From Limnoperna fortunei (lineage: Eukaryota; Mollusca; Bivalvia; Mytilida; Modiolidae), in NCBI GenBank assembly GCA_944474755.1, contig OX104112.1, positions 65,272,433 through 65,336,432 of the forward strand: DNA of 64,000 bases, in the 5' to 3' direction. Positions within the stretch are counted from its first letter, which is position 1. Every line of letters starts with the position of its first letter. The notes below the pieces were generated by a model, which saw nothing but the letters and a program-made list of their open reading frames with translations, was not told the origin of the DNA and did not search any database. Shown piece after piece: positions 1 to 10,924 of this stretch. A program made the position numbers and the translations under genes.

Positions 1-421
1 ACAGAACAAAACTATTCCAACTTACCAACACAGAAACTCTACAGTACAAAACTGTTGTAACTTACCAACACAGAATTCAGAAAATATACAGTACAAAACT
101 ATTCCAACTAACCAACACAGAAACTCTACAGTACAAAACTATTCAAACTTACCAACACATAATCCAGAAACTATACAGAACAAAACTATTCCAACTTACC
201 AACACAGAAACTCTGCAGTACAAAACTATTCAAACTTACCAACAAATAATCCAGAAAATATACAGAACAAAACTATTCCAACTTACCAACACAGAAACTC
301 TACAGTACAAAACTAATCTAACTTACCAACACAGAATTCAGAGACTATACAGTACAAAACTATTCTAACTTACTAACACAGAATCAAGAAACTATACAGT
401 AAAAAAACTATTTTTACTTAC
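1..421 (-). repeat. Minisatellite made of copies of a gene exon end plus its 5' splice site
   Basis: Tandem array of alternating 40-bp and 47-bp units (an 87-bp higher-order unit), continuing off the left edge. Read on the minus strand, each unit contains a version of the last ~28 nt of gene A exon 4 (TTTCTGGATTTTGTG type) followed by the start of its intron (GTAAGT plus an AATAGTTTT stretch). The real exon end, at 422, is the first member of the series. Of nine further copies in the window, eight keep GTAAGT and one reads GTTAGT. The 40-bp form lacks part of the exon-derived half. The array lies in the intron just downstream of exon 4. Confidence 0.85.
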
Positions 422-691
422 CTACACAAAATCCAGAAACTATACAGTACAAGGCTATTAACCAGTAACTGTTACACAAAGGTAGAAGAAATGTAGATAT
501 AGTAACCACTATAAAAGCAAACATGTATAACGTTATACTTCTGACATGAAGAAAGTCTACAATAAATCCTGTTACTATCCTTGCTACAGTATTCGTTATT
601 CCAATGAATGACACTAACAATGCACTCTCGGCTCCTTTCATACCCTGAGATGTTGCGAAGTCTGGGATATACAGTGTACATATATACTGTA
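422..691 (-). CDS. Gene A exon 4
   Basis: This 270-nt exon has the same length and phase as exon 4 of B and C. It encodes the end of TM7, the YIPDFA motif, TM8 (GITNTVARIVTGFIVD), TM9 and most of TM10. The acceptor is TTTTTTTGCAG. The donor at 421/422 reads GTAG|GTAAGT and is the founder of the minisatellite on its left. Read-through of this donor meets TAA two codons later (GGT AAG TAA), so use of any downstream copy would truncate the protein before TM11. Confidence 0.85.
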
Positions 692-3600
692 CTGCAAAAA
701 AATAAGGATAACTTTAGTTAATAAATACAAAAAAGCAGAACAGGTAAAAAAAAACCATCCGATTCTGTTAACACATATGTATATTGCTTAGTAATTTAAT
801 TTGTTTTGTAAGGTAAATTTCTATTGGCCAATTCATACAGAGCAGCCCAGGATATATTGTAGAACATGCGTAAGTTCCAGCAGACCGAACATATTATGAC
901 GTCATTCTCTTTATGACGTTCAATGTTTACATTTCTCAACTGAGTTTACATTAGGATTTCAGAATTCAAACGTATAAAAGTTAAAATGTAATTTATATTT
1001 AAATTTTATAAAGAAAAGGTATCCCCATGTTTAAAAAATAATTGTCGTGTGCATGTAATATTAAATGGCGTCATATTATTAACCAATGAAAATGGTATAT
1101 CGGAGGTCCTGACCTGGTGTTATATTAACCTGGTTCCCTGGTGCAATATTTTTCATTTACGCAAGCTTCACTTTCAAATATAACCCCAGGTCACCACCAG
1201 TTACTACCCGGTTTGATTGGTTGTTTAAAACGCCATGTTTTAGCTAACTTTTCGCGCGTTTCGTTCCGTTGGAAATTTAGTACAATTTAAATAAAGTAGC
1301 TACCTGCTTCTTGTTTTCCGGCTTTCGAGTTAAACTGACAAATCTCTGTAAGTTATTTCCACATTCGAAACATAAATCTATAAAAACGTTCTTTTGATAA
1401 ACTGTATTTTTATTTGATTTGTTTACCCGGACGCGGACGTTACGTCATAATGCTTTGTATCGGAGTTACGTCAGTTACTGTTAATAATGACGTAAATTTT
1501 GAGGCATTCCGAATGTTGCCGGTCAAAATTTTGACCGGATTCATTGCTGGTGACCCGACTGTATATTCGAACAGGAAGTCCGCTTACGGTATTTAGAATA
1601 CTTAGTCAGGATCCCAGACTAGTGTTATATTTGAAGTGAAGCTTGCGTCAATGAAAAATATTGCACCAGGAGACCATGTTAAACGTCAGGTCAGTGGCAT
1701 TTGATTTCAACGGTGACAGCGTTGAAATTTGACGTAATTTCATTTCCTAGCTGAGATTACATTAAGATTTCATAATTTAAACGTAAAATTAAAATGTAGT
1801 TTATATTGAAATTTATAAAGAAAAGGTATTCCTAGCTTTCAAAAAGATTGGCATATGCATTTGATATTAAATGGCGTCATTTTATCAACCAATGAAAATC
1901 CTTATTTCGGAGGTCCTGACCTGGTGTTATATTTGAAGTGAAGTTTGCTTCAATGAAAAGTATTGAACCAGGAGACCAGGTTAGACCCAGGGGCGGATGC
2001 AGCCTCAAATGAAAGGGGGGGGGGTCCAAATTTGTCATGCCTCGCAGAGGTCGTATTACGGCAGGGGGTCTGAACGAAATGGTGTAAAATACTGCATTCT
2101 GACGATTTCCTGACACCTAAAACATGTCAATTAAAATGTCATTTTGTTATGCTAAAACAAAAGTAGGGGTCCAGACCCCATGCTTGTCAAAACGAAAGGG
2201 GGGGGTCCGGACCCCCTGGACCCCCCTCTGGATCCGCCACTGAGACCAGGTTAGACCGGAATAAAGCCGAACGTATAATTCCGCCTACTTATAAAAATAT
2301 TTTCAGTGTTTTAGCATTTTATGTTTGTTTATGATCTTTAACATATTTCAAGTGTGTTTTTGTATAACAATATCCTCTTTTATATAGTTCAAATTTGTGT
2401 ATCTTAATAAGGTCCATACCTGACCAAAATACCATCGCAAATAGTACCAAAACGAAAGTCGGATACTTAAAAACTTGGAAACTCTCTCCATAATTTGATA
2501 TACAACCGTTCCTTTCCTCCTCTTTTTTTGTTATTGGAGATCCGACATTTTCTAATGACATTTGCAAAAATCCACTGTTGTAAATATCTTTGCGCGTAAG
2601 TTCATATCTGACTATATTACCACATTTTTTATTTTTAATACATTCAAGACTATTAGCCTTCAGAGCGCATGCATCAACATCAGATACTTCATGACAATTT
2701 ATGTGCGGCAGTGAATGATAAACGGTGTCAGCATCCAGTTGTCTCTTCAATGGAGAGTGTTTATTTTTGTTTACATCTGGATTATTTCTTTGATCATCAG
2801 AGTCTATAACGGAAATTGGTCTAAATATAGTCCCACTTACAGCACAATTTAGATATATTCCTGCCATTAACATCACGGTTCCTCTCCAATCAAAGACTTG
2901 CAATATTAGTTCTGTAAAATATGGATAAGCAAACATGCCAAACCCAGCGCCACTCAGTGCAATGCCTGTAGCAACCGCTCTCTTCTTGTCAAAATATCGT
3001 CCGACCGCTACGATCGCTGTCATAAATGTGATGCCCATTCCTATTCCTAGAACGACATAATATGTCAATATTAAATTGATGTAAAACGATTGTTTTTAAC
3101 AAAACTTTAATAAGACTTAAAAAATAAGCTAATGACAAGACATAAATTGAATCAAATGTTGTAGAATTTATCTCACACTGGTCTAGAACTCTAATTTTTG
3201 AACACAAGTTAACCGGACTGTTAGTAAAAGACACGACTTGTGTATGATAAAAACAATACATCGGAGTTCGGTGATTACATTCGAAATGTATTATTATTAT
3301 AAATGTTTAATTTTTACATAATTAGTTACTGTGTGTTATATCACAAAATCCTGCTTGTATACAGGGTTGAAGTTGGTCTGCAGTTCTGGGAAAAATCAGA
3401 ATGCGCGAAACATATGCACGGACTTTGGACTTCGATCTCTTTGACATACAGAGCATTTACTTTCCTTAGTAAAAAAATCTGTATATAGAAAATGCCAAAA
3501 AACGACAATATACGCTACAATTGTCTCAAAATTCAAACTGAACATTATGTGCAACTTCCTAAAGAATTTTTTTTTAAATATTATATAGAGCTTGTGTTAT

Positions 3601-6600
3601 ATATATGTTGTATATTGTGCAAATATTGTGAAAATAAAGCCTCGTATTCGTATTGTATTCGTACCATGCTCGTTATAGATAAGACAAGTTTAGCTTTTCT
3701 AAAAAGCTAAGCGTCTCTTAGCTGCATTACAAATTTAATAGATTTATTAAAGTACAAGTATCTGGTTTTTTTGTAATTTATATATGTAGGATTGGTAAAC
3801 AATGTACCTTTTAAGGCTAAACTATTAACCAATGATGCTTGGGAGATTTAAATGCCTGTCGTCACTTCACACGTGCTTTTTGAAAAATAATTAAACAAAA
3901 GTTGACACCCTGGCTTCTACATACTCATTTATATGATATTTCTACCACACCTAATTCATTAGTTTTAACACTTTATTCGTAATCATGGCATTGTTGATAA
4001 AACTTAATTCCAGAAATGCACAATTTCGAAATCGATTTAGTAAACTTTAGGCTCTCAAAAGCTCACATGAAAAGATAATTTTCTACGTATGTTGCCATAT
4101 TGCATTTCAAATAAGAAGCCATCCTCACAAGTCAGGGTTTCTGTTTCGTGGACACATGTGGACACAGAAACCCTGACTTGTGAGGATGATCAGAAGCAAA
4201 AACTCAAAATAATAAGTAAGATAGTTTGTAAGAAGAAGCCGTTCAAAGGTGTAGGACAACTTAGATTTGGGATATGCACAAAACACTTAAACGTTGTAGA
4301 AAACCATCTGATGTACATTTCTACAATGTCACAATTTTTGGCAAAGCGGTTTGAAAGAAAACAAATTTTGAAATCTTTAAGCCAATCATAATGAATTAGC
4401 AGCCCTTGCAGCACGTTGAATTTTCATTCAGCTCAAAATAATAAAATAACTATCCTGATTATCCTGGCTTTATTTATACAGACTTTAGGTTAAGTGCATG
4501 TATTAAACATCTTTTTAGAAGAAGCCGTTTTTATGATTCCCCATACGGCCCTATGTTTAGCTATGTTCCTTAGTGGTCGCCATGTTGGATTTTGCATTAG
4601 CAGCCCTGGCAACCATGTAGAATTTCCACTTGGCTAAAAAAACACTCCAAAAAAGATAACAATTTTTCCAGCTTCATTTCGGCATAACTTGGTTTAAATG
4701 GAAAAGAAACGGTTTTTTTTCATAGGGTCCTAATTAACGCTGTGTTCTACTGTGGTGGCCATCTTGAATTTTGGATCGGCACAAACACTTGTAGTTTGCA
4801 AAAGGCCATCCAATGTATATTTCTGCAATATTTCTAATCAATCTACCAAAGCTGGCTCCAATTCGCAAGTCTTTTTGGAGTGGATTGGAAAGTGAAAAGT
4901 TTACCACCGACGATGACGAACGCGAAGTGATGAGATTAGCTCACATGGCCATTGGCATTACCGATCATTTTAGTTATAATAATTGCCATATCCGAAATTC
5001 CATCTTTACCGGTACTATTCCGAAATTTTACACTCCGCAATTATGCCCCAAGTATGATTACCAAAAAGTGTTTAAATTTATTATTTAGACATGTAGCAAT
5101 GTTGGCTGAACACCATGTAAAGAAAAAAAGATATTTATTAACCAAGATAGCAGTTAAATAGTGGAAAATATGTATACATCCCAAGGACGTTTATGCTCCA
5201 TTATTACGAGTAATTGGACATCTATGATACAAAAAAAGTGGTACATTATAGCTATGCTGGAAGAAATGCGAACACATAATCAAGATCATTTCCACCTACA
5301 GAACAGAAACTAATTTACAACATTTTCGCAGTTAGAAGGAAGTAAATTCATTAAATTAATTAGTATGAAATAGATCTATACCGGACATAATATGGCATAG
5401 ATTAAACAACGTGTTGAGCTGTGTGAACAACGTGTCGAGCTGTGTCGACCATATGTTGTATTGCCAAAAAATAGTGTAACTAACAATGGCACAAGAATTG
5501 ACTTTTTTTTTTAAATTTTACACCTTTTCAAAAAGAATAAGAATAAGAATGGCTTTGTTTCCAATCAAGGGCCCTCAAGGGGCTTGATTGATGTTTAACG
5601 TCCAGCAAGCAATATTTCAGCTATATTCAGGACGTCAGATACAATCATTATGATAGTTATACAATATATATAATTGAACACAGGACAGGTCAGAGCACCT
5701 TAAAATATATGTTGTTACAAATACATCATGTTAACACTAATAATAATAATAATTTTTGATGTCTAATTTTTTACATCTATATTCAATAGGAGGCCTGCAT
5801 ATTGATTAATAGAACGCATGATCGTACCCGCGCTTTTTTTGTACAGTATTAAATGGAAATCATGAATCACCGAAAGTTTAATGATAGAAAAATAAAGCCC
5901 TTGCAACACTAATATAATTAAATGGTCGGCAAATTATTAAAGAAAATAAAAATACCAACAGCGCGTAAAATGATATTACCTGGTCAACGAATACAACAAT
6001 GAATATTACCTTTAGTCGTAGGTAAGGTCAGGTAATGGCTTGTTATCTGCTTAATGGACATATTACCTCCAAATCACACTTACCTACATATATCATGATA
6101 ACGATTCTATTATTTGGTGGTAATTACCTCCGATTACGCCATACGTCAGGATAAGGACTCCAATACTGGGTGAAAAGGCTGCAGCTAAAAAACCACAAAA
6201 TCCTATCAAAGACCCTGCTATCGTCACCAGTCGTAAAGAGTATTTCTCTAAGCAAACACTTGTGATCGGGCCTGTAAACAGACAAGTTATAGTGTATTTT
6301 TGGTATCTTTGGGAGAAAGCAATAGTTTCGTCAGAAAATTATTTCTAAAATTCATATAAGGTTTACGGAGTAAACCGGGAACAATAAAGCATTTTCAGAA
6401 TTTTTTGGTGAGACTAGAAACATTATCCCCAATGAAAATTGCTGGTTGCTAAGTTATATAATCCAGAAACGGGTTTTGGTGTATTGACTTTACATGTGGA
6501 CAATTGTTGTGTTAACGATTTACAGAACAGATACATGATAAGTTATAAATGACTAATACAATTAATTACACACATATGGATCATGAATTCGTATAGTGTA

Positions 6601-7145
6601 GGTGTTAGCTATTTTTATCCCACGTGTACCGTTTTAAATGTATTTTGCCAAAATACACTACATGTTCTATACACGTGAACTAACGTGATCACCGTAAAGA
6701 CCATTTACATTCCTTGTATAACATTAATATTTATTTCAAAGTAGATATCGAAAAGCGTTATTGCGTTTTCAAACTAAGGTTATTATCTATATGTACATAG
6801 GCCCAATGCAAAACTTTATCTATGTTATTATATGTTAATTTCACAGTAACATATTGAATGTTGTCAATAGCAATCAAATTGTATTATGCTGACACAATGA
6901 ATTAATTTTTTCAGACTAGTTAAAATTTAAAAATAGAGAAACTAACCTATTAAATAACATACTCCAAATGAAACTGATGCAACCCACGTGGTGCTTGATT
7001 TTGATGCATCGAATTCTTCCTGTATTGGTGTTATCAAAACTCCGAAGGCAGCTGTTGTGCCTTCAATGATAAAGGCCACCATGAACGTGCCAAGGCAAAC
7101 CATCCAACCCCATCCCCCATCTGGCCCGGCTTCATATTTTCGCAT
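422..7145 (-). CDS. Gene A: SLC16/MCT-like transporter, 3' end beyond the window
   Basis: Four coding exons join in phase 1: 6947-7145, 6128-6271, 2420-3046 and 422-691, giving residues 1-413. By comparison with genes B and C, the last two exons (late TM10 to TM12 and the C-terminal tail) lie to the left of the window. The start ATG at 7145 sits in a GCCGCC-like context. MCT signature 1 (DGGWGW) is at residues 9-14, and signature 2 (YFDKKRAVATGIALSGAGFG) opens exon 3. The TM6-TM7 loop is 26 codons shorter than in B and C (exon 3 is 627 against 705 nt). The TM8 region reads GITNTVAR: the arginine known to matter in MCT1 is kept, and Asn stands where MCT1 has Asp. This is likely a 12-TM plasma-membrane solute carrier. 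Family assignment is strong, the substrate is unknown, and no frame-breaking change was seen. Confidence 0.85.
1131..1682. mobile_element. Foldback/MITE-like element with ~60-bp inverted ends
   Basis: The segments 1131-1195 and 1618-1682 are inverted copies of each other. The first reads CCTGGTGCAATATTTTTCAT and onward, ending in AACCCCAGGTCA; the second reads GTTATATTTGAAGTGAAGC and onward, ending in TTGCACCAGGAGACC. Related sequence occurs at 1908-1985 and again in intron 5 of genes B and C (about 18005-18390 and 39475-39690). There is no coding capacity. The exact element ends and target duplication are not resolved because several copies abut. Confidence 0.55.
1735..1985. repeat. Second copy of the ATGGCGTCAT/ACCAATGAAAAT repeat
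   Basis: This segment repeats the order of sequence seen at 940-1130: a TTTACATTAGGATTTCA-type stretch, TTTATAAAGAAAAGGTAT, TATTAAATGGCGTCAT, ACCAATGAAAAT and CGGAGGTCCTGACCTGGTG. It is in direct orientation and diverged. It is noncoding and probably part of the same MITE family as 1131-1682. Confidence 0.5.
1988..2242. mobile_element. Short MITE with CAG(G/T)GGCGGAT-type terminal inverted repeats
   Basis: A 255-bp noncoding insert whose ends are imperfect inverted repeats: CAGGGGCGGATGCAG at the left, and the complement of CAGTGGCGGATCCAG at the right (12 of 15 match). It is flanked on both sides by AGACCAGGTTAGACC (1973-1987 and 2243-2257). The interior has G-tracts and a palindromic GGGGTCCGGACCCC. 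The ends resemble those of common animal hAT-like MITEs, but the 15-bp flank is longer than the 8-bp duplication hAT elements make. Confidence 0.55.
2420..3046 (-). CDS. Gene A exon 3
   Basis: This 627-nt exon encodes residues 115-323: TM4, signature 2 (YFDKKRAVATG), TM5, TM6 (VMLMAGIYLNCAV), the hydrophilic central loop and the start of TM7 (PTFVLVLFAMVFWS). The acceptor is TTCTAG and the donor G|GTATGG. The loop has no clear similarity to that of B and C beyond composition, which is normal for this fast-evolving segment. Confidence 0.85.
4121..4187. repeat. Perfect 24-bp inverted repeat (hairpin)
   Basis: The left arm 4121-4144 and right arm 4164-4187 are exact reverse complements (ATCCTCACAAGTCAGGG and onward), separated by a 19-nt spacer that contains the near-palindrome GTGGACACATGTGGAC. 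It lies at the left edge of the repeat relic at 4190-4950. Confidence 0.85.
4190..4950. repeat. Decayed copy of the GCCATCTTGGAT/AGCCAATCA repeat family
   Basis: About two and a half diverged units of the family that forms the array at 60040-61740. Shared landmarks in the same order are AAACTCAAAATAAT, the aagccgttt block, GGTCCTA, GGCCATCTTGAATTTTGGAT, ACCATCT(G)A(T)GTACATTTCT, CAAATCAATCTACCA and AGCCAATCA. The right end (AAAAGTTTAC ... GTGATGAGATTAGCTCACA) matches the terminal segment of the 60-kb element, so this looks like a truncated copy of the same element. Confidence 0.65.
5555..5660 (-). mobile_element. SINE 3'-end fragment
   Basis: Contains TTGATTGATGTTTAACGTCC followed by AGCAATATTTCAGCTATATTC, the reverse complement of a SINE tail that ends GCTGAAATATTGCT...CGTTAAACA(T)CAATCAA. 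The same tail appears at 9565-9640 and 58205-58265. Only the 3' part is present. Confidence 0.6.
6128..6271 (-). CDS. Gene A exon 2
   Basis: This 144-nt exon has the same length and phase as exon 2 of genes B and C. It encodes residues 67-114, covering the end of TM2, the short KYSLRLVTIAG cytosolic stretch, TM3 and the start of TM4. It is flanked by an ACAG acceptor and a G|GTAATT donor, and the frame is fully open. Confidence 0.85.
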
Positions 7146-7191
7146 GGCGGAAATGATCAATTACTAGTATTTAAATTGCGCATGTCGTGTT
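6947..7191 (-). CDS. Gene A exon 1 (coding 6947-7145, 5'UTR 7146-7191)
   Basis: Encodes residues 1-66: a short cytosolic N-terminus, the DGGWGW motif, TM1 and part of TM2. Its donor is G|GTTAGT. Upstream of the ATG a good acceptor (pyrimidine-rich TTGCTATTTTCAG) ends at 7192, so this exon probably begins at 7191 and at least one noncoding 5' exon should lie further right. The upstream frame also opens with TTG, but the ATG at 7145 has a strong start context and places DGGWGW close to the N-terminus, as in other MCTs. Confidence 0.8.
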
Positions 7192-7654
7192 CTGAAAATA
7201 GCAAACATACCAACCTTAATATTTAATATTAAATAGTGTTTATACAGCTGATCGGATATAAATTGTTTCTTTGTACATATGTAGAATACTTATAATACAT
7301 TAAATAATCCCTTGTATTGTCACCGTTTGAGTTTTTGAATATATTGACACAGAAATCATTCAAACACATTCAAAACGATTAATTTTTATTCACGTTATTG
7401 TAGACTAGTAAAGATGAATACGTACGTACATCATGAAACCAACAAGTTTTCTTGAAGTGGAGATGATTTTGACATATTTTAATACTGTCTGCTTATTTGT
7501 CAGTATAGTCGAGCGAGACACGAACTGATGCTTCTCCAAAAATAATTTTAAAAAAATTCTGGGCTTGTGCTTTAAATTAATAATTTTATATAGTTCTGTG
7601 TAACCAAGAACTAACCTTTTTACACAGTGTGCGTGGTTTTTTCGGTATTTTTAG

Positions 7655-7800
7655 TGTAATAATGTTTGTTTGTTTGTTTGAATGATGTTTTACGCAACTT
7701 TCAGCAATTTTTCAGCTATATCATGGCATCCAGTTTTTATTTGTGGAGGAAGCCTGAGTACCCGGAGCAAACCTCCGATCTTCGGTAGTCTGTACTAGCT
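7655..7800 (+). mobile_element. Old SINE fragment shared by both units
   Basis: Starts with GTTTGTTTGTTTG, then the stretch resembling AATGATGTTTAACGC, TTTTCAGC, ATCATGGC, CCAGTTTTTAT, GGAGGAAGCC and GAGTACCCGGAG, which is the reverse of the SINE body at 41456-41722. The matching copy in unit 2 is at about 31590-31710, so the insertion predates the duplication. Confidence 0.55.
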
Positions 7801-8493
7801 TTTTGCCAGTAATTATATTACTGACTTGTAAGAAATCCTTTAATTGTTTATTATCGTAGGTCACTCTGTTGTTGTTATTTTTATATTTAAGTTATATATA
7901 TTTTTTTTCTTGAATCAGGAATGGTCAAATAACAAGAATTTACATACATGTTAAAAAAATGTGTGCGTTATTTATAATCATGTTTATTATTCAAATATTT
8001 AAATCAATTGATTTTCATTAAATAGTTTTTATAAAAAACTTAAATAAAAGGTTGATATGTACCCTTTTTCAGAATTCACTAGTCATTAAATTATTAAGAT
8101 GCGCTAAGTTATCGTCAATTAATGTGGTCTCCGTTTCGCCCAGTATTAGCTTTATTAGTTGTTGGTCCATAATACGCATGTCAGTAATCTGTAATTTTGT
8201 TATGATAACATTAAGCAATTCTTATAATTTCTTATAGGTGCCTCATGAATATTTGAGGAAGGACATTACTGCCAACCAGAGTAAAAATACTTGTTTATTT
8301 GGTTCGATAGCGTTTAATCCACGATTAACCCATCTTTCAGCATTTTGTCATTGCTTCCAGTGGGATATGAGGGCGATTTCGGAGGGATTACCTGGTAAAA
8401 ACCCCTACCTTTTGGCAGTATAAATGGTAATTTTCTAAGGTTGAAGTCCAGTAAACCTTGCCAATGTAAGTCTCTCAACATGTGTTTACATCA

Positions 8494-8518
8494 CGGGGGA
8501 AAGGGGGGGGGGGGGTTA
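8494..8518. repeat. Poly-G tract
   Basis: GGGGG, AAA, then an uninterrupted run of G, followed by TTAG. Unit 2 has a shorter, interrupted G-rich version at 32406-32422. It could form a G-quadruplex; there is no evidence for a role. Confidence 0.6.
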
Positions 8519-9554
8519 GTAACTAAGGATACTTTTAGGAACAGGTCTGCGGACGGAGATTTGAAAACCCACCATTTTCATATATTTTTGGACGTTATAA
8601 AACGGGACCTAATCATATATTGAATTATAAAATCTGACCTATTCATATATTATATTACTGCACATCCCCATTGACAAAATAGTCCATTCACTTCCAAAAT
8701 GATCAAGTGATGTTAATGGAACATTTTGTTTGTAAAATCACTGTGGTTTACATAGGCTTAGCATGCTTAAGATGAGAATTGAAACATGAATATATTTGAA
8801 TAATTTACAACCACCCAATGATATATTTTTCAATGAAAAAAGATACATTTTCATATATTTTAGAGAGGTAAAAAATGACCCATTCGGGCCACACATCCAT
8901 ATTACCCAAGTAACCCCCGTCCCTCCGCCCGTGGTTTAAATGCACGTGATGAATTAAAGATGACTATAACTGAAATGCGAATTATACAATCAACCCCTCC
9001 CCAAATAAAGCTTTTTTTATAAGAAAATATCTAATAATTGCGTGACGCGAACAAAGCATAAACAATTACTAAGAACAAATAAAAATGGGGGCAACTATGA
9101 AGGCATAAAATACTAACTAGGAATAGTCACATAAATTGAAGTGGATGGGTAGAACAGCTCAACCCCCTTTCCAGTTTATTGTAATATTGTATTTTAACTG
9201 TTTATGTGCAGTATGTTTTCCTCTGATAATTTCATTTATTACAGAATTAATGTGGTTTCAAGTGAAAGCGTTCAAAAATGTAAACGCGTTTAAAGATCAC
9301 ATATTTTACGATAATTAACATTTTGTATTGTCATTCTGACGTATAGGCCACACATCATGGCTTACCCGAATCTAAAATTAACAAGCATTCAAGATGCTGC
9401 AGTCATGAATGTGAGATTTCTGCTGATCAAAATGTAAATAAAATTCGTGTAACATTTTAAAAATATTAACCAAATTGCATCAATGCGATTCCAATGGAGC
9501 GACTCTTACCCTTTAGGGAGGTTAATTGAAGTGTTCTCATCAATAAGTTAAAAA

Positions 9555-9645
9555 CTACAAAGTTTCACGTCCTGAATATAGCTGAAATATTGCTTGCTGG
9601 ACATTCGTTAAACAACAATCAATCAATCAATCGATCAATGAATAC
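9555..9645 (+). mobile_element. SINE 3' fragment specific to unit 1
   Basis: GAATATAGCTGAAATATTGC, then a CGTTAAACAACAATCAATC tail. Unit 2 (around 33440-33455) lacks it and runs straight from TTCTCAT to AATGAATACAAC, so it was inserted after the duplication or removed from unit 2. Confidence 0.6.
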
Positions 9646-9660
9646 AACTACGTCCCTGTA

Positions 9661-10012
9661 GATGTGGTTAGTTTAAGACAAGAAATTGCAAGTTTGAACC
9701 ATCATTCGTATATCCACAATTACTATTACATTAAATAGTTCTTGCTCCTTAGAAACTACAAATAGCATCGTACACTCTTCATCAAATACTCTTTAGAAAA
9801 CAATTTTCTCATATTATTACTTTTCATGAAATAAAACATCGCATAATTATGAATAAATTATTCCGTGGTTGTCAATTATACACTTGCGTAAAAAAGAATG
9901 ACCCCCAAGGTTGATTTATTGTATTTGAAGAATAGGGCAACATACACATGTTGTTTTAGCTAGAACCAGAACACAGAAACTGTAACTTTTATATATCTTC
10001 AGTCTATATAGG
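9661..10012. other. Unit-1-specific segment without recognisable content
   Basis: About 350 bp present between GTCCCTGTA and GGGGAGTAATG in unit 1. In unit 2 the flanks are joined at about 33470. It is AT-rich, and I see no coding or element signature. Confidence 0.4.
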
Positions 10013-10779
10013 GGAGTAATGTTGCCCCAAGGTAAATGGCCAGATGCAAAATTATAAAAGCCAGGATTATATTTATATTTACTTATATTTTATATAACGC
10101 ACATTTATACCCCATGAGGGTTTAAGGCATACATAAACACAAAAAATAAACAAATTATAAAGCATATAGTAGAATCATGCAATCTTCAAATCCACTTTCC
10201 TCAATACTAAAGACCTTTTAATAAATGGAAGAACAAACTGCAAATGACTCCAAGAGAACATTATATTTATATTTATATATTTACTAACATCATGTTAATA
10301 ACAATTTTTTTCTTTTATCAGAGTATTTCGGACAATGGAAAAAGTAGTGAATTTCATCCTCTAATATATTGTTATTATAACATTCTATACGCAATTGGAT
10401 AGGTAGAATTGGCAACAGGATGCGAAGAATTTGGTCAAACATGCATGCAATTATATGTTACAGGTCAAAAAATCAAAATAACTTCAACAAATGGTCCCAG
10501 GTCGTAAGTCGTGTTTTCGGTTTTTTGTATTGTTTCTCGTGTATAACAGGTGAATGTTTTTGTTCAAATTTATGAAGCGATAAATAAGACAAGTTTGATT
10601 ATTAATTAAAGGTCATAGGGACATATATATGTAGTTTTTGTTTGCAATAGACTTGTACTTTACCAAAAACAACACTGTGGCTCACAAACTTCCACTTTAC
10701 AAATTACGAGCTTTCATTTAAATACAGAGAAATTGTAAAGGTTATTCTTACTTCTAACAATGTATTAAAAATGAATTTA

Positions 10780-10890
10780 AAAACAAGAAGATCAAACAAG
10801 CTACATGTATATCCTTTGATTTCACATATAGATATATTGATGATGTACTTAACAATCCTCAGTTTGCTCAGTGGATTCCATTTCCTTATA
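10780..10890 (+). pseudogene. Penelope-like reverse transcriptase fragment (catalytic-motif part)
   Basis: One frame reads DFTYRYIDDVLNNPQF. This matches the YIDDVLSLNN catalytic block of Penelope-like element reverse transcriptases as I know the family. Upstream blocks are missing here but survive in unit 2 at 34370-35230, where this block is instead mutated. It is a relic with no open protein around it. Confidence 0.6.
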
Positions 10891-10924
10891 TAATATATAG
10901 ATAAATATTCTATTTCGTGTGAAA

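Larger units (their letters stand above)
692..2419. other. Gene A intron 3, filled with inverted and direct repeats
   Basis: No coding exon was found. It holds the foldback pair at 1131-1682, a direct repeat of about 200 bp (around 940-1130 and 1735-1925), and a short MITE at 1988-2242. The ORF at 1414-1596 lies inside repeats and is not a gene. Confidence 0.6.
3047..6127. other. Gene A intron 2, with repeat relics only
   Basis: A 3.1-kb intron. It contains a perfect hairpin at 4121-4187, a decayed copy of the 270-320 bp repeat family (4190-4950), a SINE 3' fragment (5555-5660) and a short AAT microsatellite near 5738-5756. The ORFs at 3303-3710 and 4089-5161 have no recognisable protein similarity and overlap repeats, so none is called. 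Confidence 0.6.

Noticed and set aside
1..421. Recursive-splicing (ratchet) sites in the minisatellite
   Set aside because: The extra units read GTTG|GTAAGT, not AG|GTAAGT, so they lack the acceptor half. Only the true exon end has AG before GT.
1..470. CRISPR-like pattern (regular repeats with alternating variable parts)
   Set aside because: The units are head-to-tail copies of an exon-intron junction with no unique spacers, and the genome is a metazoan one.
4089..5161. Series of plus-strand ORFs in gene A intron 2
   Set aside because: They lie across a hairpin and the decayed 270-320 bp repeat family, with no protein-level conservation between repeat copies.
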